Source: Flavobacteriaceae bacterium | Lineage (GTDB): Bacteria; Bacteroidota; Bacteroidia; Flavobacteriales; Flavobacteriaceae | DNA length: 39,224 nucleotides | Reading direction: 5' to 3' | Assembly: GCA_029238555.1 (NCBI GenBank) | Contig: JAQWFV010000037.1 | Coordinates: forward strand, 1 to 39,224 | In this document: positions 33,984-39,224 of the stretch, one piece after another | Layout of the letters: each line of letters starts with the position of its first letter | Numbering within the stretch: the first letter of the stretch is position 1 | Notes under the pieces: generated by a model | Seen by the model: only the letters and a program-made list of their open reading frames with translations | Told to the model about the DNA's origin: nothing | Database searches by the model: none | Position numbers and translations under genes: made by a program

Positions 33984-35447
33984 ATGAGTGAGCATAGCTT
34001 AATATCAGCCTTAGAACCGCGTTTACTGTGGCAATCTTTTGTGGCCTTGAATGAGGTGCCCAGGCCCTCAAAAAAAGAGGAGCGGGTCATTGCCTTTATG
34101 TTAGATTTTGCCAAATCTTTGGGTTTGGCGGTAGATCAGGATGCAGTGGGTAATATTCGGGTCCTAAAGCCTGCAACAGCTGGCATGGAATCTTTGCCAG
34201 TAGTGACCTTGCAGTCCCACCTAGACATGGTGCACCAAAAAAATAAGGAGACTGTTTTTGATTTTGACCTTCAGGGCATTCAAATGTTTTTGGAAGGAGA
34301 TTGGGTCAAAGCGAAAGGTACCACTCTGGGTGCAGACAACGGGATTGGAGTGGCCGCTATTATGGCTTTGCTGCAATCTACAGATATCCCACACGGACCT
34401 TTAGAAGCCCTCTTTACAGTAGATGAAGAAACTGGAATGACAGGAGCCAAGGGTCTGGCAGAAAATTGGCTGAGCGGAAAGTACCTCTTAAATTTAGATA
34501 CAGAAGACGACGACGAAATTTCCATGGGTTGCGCTGGAGGAATAGACATTACCATTAGCGCCTCTTTTGACACAGTTGCTTTGGGGATTGACCTGGTTCC
34601 TTTTCAACTTAAAATTGCCGGTTTACAAGGAGGACACAGTGGTATGGATATTCACAAAGGTTTTGGAAATGCGAACCTCATAGCCAATGACTTATTAGCG
34701 TCTTTCTCCGAGAAGTTTAGTGTGCAATTGGTTTCTATTAATGGAGGGAGTCTTAGAAATGCCATACCACGTGAAAGCATTCTTTCTTTTGTAGTACCTA
34801 AAAGTCAAAGGGCCTCTTTAGAAGCCTTTGCTGCCGTACAAATTCATGAGGCTATTAAGGCTTTTGCTGAGGTAGAGCAAGATTTAAATATCTTGTTGAC
34901 CGCTAAAGACACTACAGATCATATGGGCTTGTCTGTATCAGATACGCTTTCACTCTGTAAGCATATTAAAGGGGTTCATCATGGGGTGTACCAATGGAGT
35001 GCTTCGGTTCCAGATCTAGTAGAGACTTCTAATAATGTGGCACGTGTAACCCTTTCTAAAGGGGTACTAGAGATTGCTTGTTTGTGTAGGTCTGCAGTGG
35101 AGCGTGCTAAGATGGATCTGGCTCATAAAATTAAAGGTGGTTTTGATTCTGAGGTATTTGAAGTGAAATTCTCAGGAGACTATCCTGGTTGGGCACCCAA
35201 CGTAAACAGTGAGTTGCTCAAAACAGCCTCTGGTTTATATGAATCTATGTTTCAAGAAACCCCTAGGGTAGTGGCTTGTCATGCCGGTTTGGAATGTGGT
35301 CTTTTAGGGGCTCATTACCCGGAAATGGACATGGTGAGTTTTGGCCCAAATATTAGGGGAGCACATTCTCCAGATGAAAAGGTGTCTGTGACTTCTGTCC
35401 AGAAATTTTGGGGCTATTTATGTCAATTACTCACACAGATTTCTTAA
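33984..35447 (+). CDS. pepD: Aminoacyl-histidine dipeptidase (PepD, M20 family)
   Basis: A 487-residue cytoplasmic M20 metallopeptidase of the PepD/carnosinase type that splits dipeptides such as Xaa-His. The two-metal site is complete: LQSHLDMV (His and Asp), TLGADNGIG (bridging Asp), VDEETGMTG (Glu pair), LNLDTEDDDEI (Asp) and the late GAHSPDE (His). The M20 dimerisation domain lies at about 205-390 (GLQGGHSGMDIHKGFGNAN). Its length matches E. coli PepD (about 485). It is divergent from the DUF3810 gene and ends at a bidirectional terminator. Confidence 0.94.
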   Translation: MSEHSLISALEPRLLWQSFVALNEVPRPSKKEERVIAFMLDFAKSLGLAVDQDAVGNIRVLKPATAGMESLPVVTLQSHLDMVHQKNKETVFDFDLQGIQMFLEGDWVKAKGTTLGADNGIGVAAIMALLQSTDIPHGPLEALFTVDEETGMTGAKGLAENWLSGKYLLNLDTEDDDEISMGCAGGIDITISASFDTVALGIDLVPFQLKIAGLQGGHSGMDIHKGFGNANLIANDLLASFSEKFSVQLVSINGGSLRNAIPRESILSFVVPKSQRASLEAFAAVQIHEAIKAFAEVEQDLNILLTAKDTTDHMGLSVSDTLSLCKHIKGVHHGVYQWSASVPDLVETSNNVARVTLSKGVLEIACLCRSAVERAKMDLAHKIKGGFDSEVFEVKFSGDYPGWAPNVNSELLKTASGLYESMFQETPRVVACHAGLECGLLGAHYPEMDMVSFGPNIRGAHSPDEKVSVTSVQKFWGYLCQLLTQIS

Positions 35448-35460
35448 AAAAATCAGATAA

Positions 35461-35489
35461 AAAAAAGGGGCTTTAGCCCCCTTTTTTTA
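35461..35489. terminator. Bidirectional terminator between pepD and the PPIase gene
   Basis: GGGGC (35467-35471) pairs with GCCCC (35476-35480) around the loop TTTA, with A-run and T-run flanks (35461-35466 and 35482-35488) that lengthen the helix. It serves both convergent genes. Confidence 0.85.
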
Positions 35490-35502
35490 TCTCTTTGGTA
35501 AA

Positions 35503-36600
35503 TTATTCTACAATTTCAAGCTCAAAGAACAAGTTGGAATTTGGCGGAACAACAGCGCCTCTTCCAGCACTTCCATAGCCTAAATGAGCAGGGATAAACA
35601 CACGAATTTTATCTCCAAAGTTCATACTTAACAGGCCTTCTCTAAACCCTGGGATTAATTGTGCGTCCTCTTTGTAGTCCATTGGGAATGGACCATACAT
35701 GCCTGCTGCCTTTCTATTTGGATCATAACTATTGGTTTCTTTGGCAATAGATTCAATATTGGTGTCTACAATGGTGCCGTTTTCTAAAAATCCAGCGTAG
35801 TACACATTTACTTTCTCTCCCATAGATGGTCTAATACCATTGCCTTCTTTTATTTTGAAAATTCCCAATCCAGAAGCGGTAATAGTAGCCTTTGCTTTTT
35901 GAGCCGCAATCTCTTCTAAAAAGGCCGCTTTCTTGGCCATGTTTTCTTTTTGAGCAGCGGCAATTTCGTCAAAATAAGCAGCCATAACTTTATTGGCGTT
36001 AAATTTTCTAGCATCGGAACCATTCCTGATAATAGTCACCGTTTCCATTACAACAGGAGTATTTGGTTTGGTATTGGTAACCGGCACATTGGCTATGGAA
36101 TCTACCACTTCTAGTCCTTCAATAACTTCTCCAAAAACAGTGTGCACCCCGTCTAACCATGGAGTAGCTTGGTGGGTGATGAAAAACTGACTCCCATTGG
36201 TGCTTGGACCTCCGTTGGCCATAGACAGAACACCCATTTTGGAGTGGGTGAGGGTCTCGTCAAATTCATCTTTGAATTTATATCCAGGGTTCCCAGTACC
36301 GTTGCCTAGGTAGTCTCCCCCTTGAATCATGAAATCTTTCATTACCCTATGGAAAGTTAAACCGTCGTAAAATTTCTTTCCTTTAAATTGCTCGTCTACA
36401 AAAGTATTGGTTCCCTCTGCTAATGACACAAAGTTGGCCACTGTAACGGGTGTTTTTTCTGCTTCTAGTTTCAGAACAATCTCTCCTTGAGCGGTCTTAA
36501 TATTGGCGTAAATGCCGTCTGCAAGATCTGGTCTTTGACTGGTTTTACAACTGGCTAATAGCAGCGCAAATAGAACGAATATAGAGGTGGTTTTTTTCAT
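35503..36600 (-). CDS. Cyclophilin-FKBP fusion peptidylprolyl isomerase, lipoprotein
   Basis: A 365-residue lipoprotein (lipobox LLLASC, Cys18) carrying two unrelated prolyl isomerase folds. A cyclophilin domain (about 30-195) has the active-site blocks FHRVMKDFMIQGGD, MANGGPSTNGSQFFIT and TPWLDGVHTVFGEV. After a helical linker (about 200-240, Ala/Lys/Glu-rich) comes an FKBP domain (about 245-365, KVNVYYAGFLENGTIVDT, LIPGFREGL, PAHLGYGSAGRGAVVPPNSN) with a loop insertion after VDT. Both look active. It would assist folding of proteins in the periplasm or at the outer membrane. It follows nrnA by 11 bases, where other flavobacteria often have the gliding gene gldI, an FKBP-type lipoprotein. 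Confidence 0.92.
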   Translation of the reverse strand: MKKTTSIFVLFALLLASCKTSQRPDLADGIYANIKTAQGEIVLKLEAEKTPVTVANFVSLAEGTNTFVDEQFKGKKFYDGLTFHRVMKDFMIQGGDYLGNGTGNPGYKFKDEFDETLTHSKMGVLSMANGGPSTNGSQFFITHQATPWLDGVHTVFGEVIEGLEVVDSIANVPVTNTKPNTPVVMETVTIIRNGSDARKFNANKVMAAYFDEIAAAQKENMAKKAAFLEEIAAQKAKATITASGLGIFKIKEGNGIRPSMGEKVNVYYAGFLENGTIVDTNIESIAKETNSYDPNRKAAGMYGPFPMDYKEDAQLIPGFREGLLSMNFGDKIRVFIPAHLGYGSAGRGAVVPPNSNLFFELEIVE

Positions 36601-36611
36601 TGTTATTGGAT

Positions 36612-37631
36612 TTATTTTTCTAATTGATTTTTGTAATTGGGTAATAATGTTTTAAAGTGTGCTATGGTATTTTCTAAAGAGTCATCACTTCTACCTCCGG
36701 CAGCATTGTCGTGACCTCCACCGTTAAAATGAGCTCGAGCAAATTCATTGACAGAGAAACTTCCCTGAGACCTAAAAGAGATTTTAACTATTTTCTCCGC
36801 AGCATTTTCTATAAAAATTACTGCAAATACAATATCCTCAATACTGAGTCCATAATTTACTAAGCCTTCAGTATCTCCTTTTTTATAGTCGTATTGGTCC
36901 AGCTCTGCCTGGCTCAAATGAATTATTGCTGTGTGAAACTCCGGAAGTATCTCCATGTTTTTGAGCGCACAGCCCAATAAATGTAGTCTGCTAGGGCTAT
37001 TGGTATCATAAATGGCCCTGTGAATAGTCGCGTTTTGGGCACCCTTTTCAATTAGCGCAGCAGCTACTTTGTGCGTGGTAGCCGTAGTAGCGGCAAACTT
37101 AAAAGACCCTGTATCTGTTAGAATTCCGGTATAAAGGCAGTTGGCTATTTCTGTAGTGATTTTGTCTAAATCTTCCATGGATTCCATGAAGTGATACACC
37201 ATCTGGCAAGTGGCACAAATGCTGGTATCTGAATAGGTATAGTGGGCATATGAGTCTGGTTGTTGGTGGTGGTCTATCATGACAAAAGTAGTCTTCAGAC
37301 GCTCCAAATTTACTTGCATGTCATGCCCTACTCTAGAGAGGTGGTTAAAGTCTAGGGTAAAAACAAAAGAAGCTTCTTCCAGTGTTTTTATCGCAAGGTC
37401 TCTATCGTTCTCAAAATTAAGAATGGTTTCAAAGCCAGGCATCCAGTGTAAAAATGAAGGGGCTTCATTAGGAGAAATTACTACTGCTTCGTGGCCTAGC
37501 TGTTTTAGGTAGTGATAAAGCGCAAGGGTAGAGCCAATAGCATCTCCATCTGGATTTCTGTGAGGTATAATGGCTATTTTTGCCGGTGTGGCCAATGCAC
37601 TTTTTAAGGCCTTATAATCTATTGTAATCAT
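36612..37631 (-). CDS. nrnA: DHH phosphoesterase NrnA-like (nanoRNase/pAp phosphatase)
   Basis: A 339-residue DHH/DHHA1 enzyme that removes nucleotides from very short RNAs and dephosphorylates 3'-phosphoadenosine-5'-phosphate. The DHH site is visible as PHRNPDGDAIGS (H24, D28, D30) and VMIDHHQQPD, the DHHA1 domain as GGGHDNAAGGR near residue 305. It is well matched in length to B. subtilis NrnA. A near-consensus -7 box (TATATTTA, 37637-37644) lies five bases before the ATG. The PPIase gene follows in the same operon. Confidence 0.9.
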   Translation of the reverse strand: MITIDYKALKSALATPAKIAIIPHRNPDGDAIGSTLALYHYLKQLGHEAVVISPNEAPSFLHWMPGFETILNFENDRDLAIKTLEEASFVFTLDFNHLSRVGHDMQVNLERLKTTFVMIDHHQQPDSYAHYTYSDTSICATCQMVYHFMESMEDLDKITTEIANCLYTGILTDTGSFKFAATTATTHKVAAALIEKGAQNATIHRAIYDTNSPSRLHLLGCALKNMEILPEFHTAIIHLSQAELDQYDYKKGDTEGLVNYGLSIEDIVFAVIFIENAAEKIVKISFRSQGSFSVNEFARAHFNGGGHDNAAGGRSDDSLENTIAHFKTLLPNYKNQLEK

Positions 37632-37704
37632 TGGCGTAAATATACAATTTTATCCTAGAGACTTTTGTTTCATTTACTTAATTTTACCATTAAACAACTC
37701 ATAT

Positions 37705-38727
37705 ATGACGCCTAAATTCCACTTTCAAAGAGCTTCACTATTCTTACTTATACTGATATTTGTCAATTTTTTGCAAGCCCAGCAGTCTCCCAGTTTTACT
37801 GTCGCTTTTGGATCCTGCAACAGGACAGATCTGCCCAATAATCTATGGGACGACATTTACAACAGCCAGCCAAACCTTTTTATTTGGGGGGGAGACAATG
37901 TCTATGCAGATACAGCCAATATGAAAAAGCTTGCGGCTTTTTATAAGCAATTAAACGAGCAGCCAGGATACGCAAAAATCACTGCTGAGATTCCAGTAAT
38001 TGGCACTTGGGACGACCATGATTACGGCATGAATGACGGTGGCGTTCATTTCAAAGCCAAAGCCGCCAGTCAATCGGTATTCTTAGATTTTATGAGGGTG
38101 GCTAAAGATAGCCCTCGAAGAAAGCAAGAAGGCGTTTATTGGGCACACCATTACAAAACTGAAGACCTTTATATTAAGGTATTGGTTTTAGATACCCGGT
38201 ATTTCAGGTCAGACCTCACACCAGATAATGAAACTTCAAAGCGAAACAAGCCCAATCCTTACGGACAAGGGACTATGCTTGGAAAGGCTCAATGGGAATG
38301 GTTGGAAAATGAACTTCAGGATGCAGCACCAGACGTTACTTTACTGGTGAGCAGTGTACAATTTTTATCTAATGAGCACGGTTTTGAATGTTGGGGAAAC
38401 TTCCCTCATGAGGTAGATAAATTAGAGCAAATGCTAGTGAATTCGTCGTCTCAGAACGTAATAATTCTCTCTGGTGACCGCCATATATCTGAGATTTCTA
38501 AAAAGCAAGTTCCCGGATTGTCTTATCCATTAATCGATTTCACCTCAAGTGGTCTTACCCATGCTTACACAAAGTTCAAAGGAGAGTCAAACCCTTACAG
38601 AACCTCAAAAGTGGTGTCAGAAGAGAGCTTTGGTTTGCTAGAGTTTTATGCAGCAGAGCGAAAATTGGTTATGAAAATGGTCACAGATGGAGGCCTCACG
38701 GCCGATGCCTTTGAAATGCATTTTTAA
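37705..38727 (+). CDS. Alkaline phosphatase D (PhoD)-like secreted phosphatase
   Basis: A 340-residue exported metallophosphatase with a signal peptide (SLFLLILIFVNFLQAQ). PhoD-like site blocks are in order: FGSCNR (C38), FIWGGDNVYAD, GTWDDHDYGMND and LSGDRHISEI, giving the Asp, Tyr, Asn and His ligands. It is a short form without the extended PhoD N-terminal domain of Bacillus or Streptomyces. It would release phosphate from phosphodi- or monoesters outside the inner membrane. It is divergent from nrnA and ends 43 bases before the ndk promoter. Confidence 0.9.
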   Translation: MTPKFHFQRASLFLLILIFVNFLQAQQSPSFTVAFGSCNRTDLPNNLWDDIYNSQPNLFIWGGDNVYADTANMKKLAAFYKQLNEQPGYAKITAEIPVIGTWDDHDYGMNDGGVHFKAKAASQSVFLDFMRVAKDSPRRKQEGVYWAHHYKTEDLYIKVLVLDTRYFRSDLTPDNETSKRNKPNPYGQGTMLGKAQWEWLENELQDAAPDVTLLVSSVQFLSNEHGFECWGNFPHEVDKLEQMLVNSSSQNVIILSGDRHISEISKKQVPGLSYPLIDFTSSGLTHAYTKFKGESNPYRTSKVVSEESFGLLEFYAAERKLVMKMVTDGGLTADAFEMHF

Positions 38728-38749
38728 AAACATCTCATAGGTTTTATTG

Positions 38750-38778
38750 TTGTTGTCATAAAAAAAGCAGTATTTTTG
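38750..38778 (+). promoter_or_regulatory. Promoter of ndk (-33 TTG and -7 TAnnTTTG)
   Basis: TATTTTTG at 38771-38778 is an exact -7 element, and TTG repeats at 38747-38755 place a -33 TTG 18-21 bases upstream, the best complete Bacteroidota promoter in this window. It ends 15 bases before the ATG at 38794 and rules out the ATG at 38776. Confidence 0.65.
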
Positions 38779-38793
38779 CAAAAAATTTTTAAG

Positions 38794-39213
38794 ATGATTC
38801 AAAACAGAACCTTTACCATGATTAAGCCAGATGCAGTAGCTAACGGACATATTGGTGGTATTTTAGAAAAAATTACGGCAGCAGGTTTCAAAATTGTAGC
38901 CATGAAGTACACACAGTTGAGCCTTCGTGACGCACAAGCTTTTTATTCAGTACATTCTGAGAGACCATTTTTCGGTGAATTGGTTGAATTCATGTCTTCT
39001 GGTCCTATTGTTGCAGCTATATTGGAAAAAGACAATGCTGTAGAAGATTTTAGAGCACTTATTGGCGCTACAAATCCTGAAGAAGCTGCAGAAGGTACGA
39101 TTAGAAAAATATATGCGACTTCTATTGGAGAAAATGCGGTTCACGGATCTGATAGTGATGAGAACGCAGCCATTGAAGGTGCTTTCCATTTTGCAGGAAG
39201 AGAGATTTTCTAA
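38794..39213 (+). CDS. ndk: Nucleoside-diphosphate kinase
   Basis: A 139-residue enzyme that passes phosphate from ATP to other nucleoside diphosphates through a phosphohistidine. The family N-terminus [17 protein letters not shown] and the active-site motif NAVHGSDS with catalytic H117 are present, and length is normal. The start at 38794 is chosen over an in-frame ATG at 38776, which falls inside the -7 box and would add six residues not seen in the family. It is complete and ends 11 bases before the window edge. Confidence 0.96.
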   Translation: MIQNRTFTMIKPDAVANGHIGGILEKITAAGFKIVAMKYTQLSLRDAQAFYSVHSERPFFGELVEFMSSGPIVAAILEKDNAVEDFRALIGATNPEEAAEGTIRKIYATSIGENAVHGSDSDENAAIEGAFHFAGREIF

Positions 39214-39224
39214 GCAGTATATTA

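Noticed and set aside
38776..38793. Upstream ATG for ndk
   Set aside because: It overlaps the -7 box and adds six residues not found in the family.

Overview
The window reads as an ordinary chromosomal segment of a marine-type Flavobacteriaceae bacterium (phylum Bacteroidota). The DNA is AT-rich. Genes mostly lack Shine-Dalgarno sequences, and many are preceded by the Bacteroidota -7 element TAnnTTTG. Several products belong to families confined to or typical of this phylum (DUF6048, DUF6452, DUF3810, an OstA-like protein, a RocD variant with a Cys cluster). A 6S-like RNA lies between zapA and rny. I see no phage, insertion sequence, CRISPR array, tRNA or toxin-antitoxin pair.

Layout. 1-376: 3' end of an rRNA operon (23S tail, 5S, strong terminator). 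377-960: no protein gene, but a second bidirectional terminator and a possible structured RNA (about 689-780). 961-5496: ZIP metal transporter (-), RlmL-like 23S methyltransferase (+), then the minus-strand operon rlmD / DUF6452 lipoprotein / DUF6048 protein. 5599-9241: rocD, a Smr-domain protein and a cysteine desulfurase on +, interrupted by a minus-strand lipoprotein. 9264-11628: minus-strand pair of LytM/M23 peptidase and a CsgG/LpoB-like secreted protein. 11804-14172: plus-strand cluster of a small coiled-coil protein, zapA, 6S-like RNA and rny.

14249-23361: a long minus-strand run read in the order OstA-like, class III aminotransferase, TPR protein, two tandem DUF368 (PopT-type undecaprenyl-phosphate translocase) paralogues, aroE, DUF349 protein. 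23439-28277: minus-strand trmH-family methyltransferase, rel/spoT, Fur-family regulator, purA. 28363-32638: two secreted amidohydrolase-like proteins. 32787-35447: divergent DUF3810 protein and pepD. 35503-37631: minus-strand nrnA and a cyclophilin-FKBP fusion lipoprotein. 37705-39213: PhoD-like phosphatase and ndk on +.

Functionally the window combines rRNA/RNA maturation and decay (RlmL-like, RlmD, TrmH-like, RNase Y, NrnA, 6S RNA), nucleotide and stringent-response metabolism (purA, rel/spoT, ndk), envelope construction (OstA-like, two DUF368 proteins, LytM peptidase, PPIase lipoprotein) and amino-acid metabolism (rocD, aroE, pepD, aminotransferase). No clearly new system stands out. The points most worth a second look are the zapA-6S-rny arrangement, the structured intergenic element near 690-780, the tandem DUF368 genes, the dual-family PPIase, the amidohydrolase-like proteins lacking metal ligands, and a recurring promoter layout with the -7 box four bases from the ATG.
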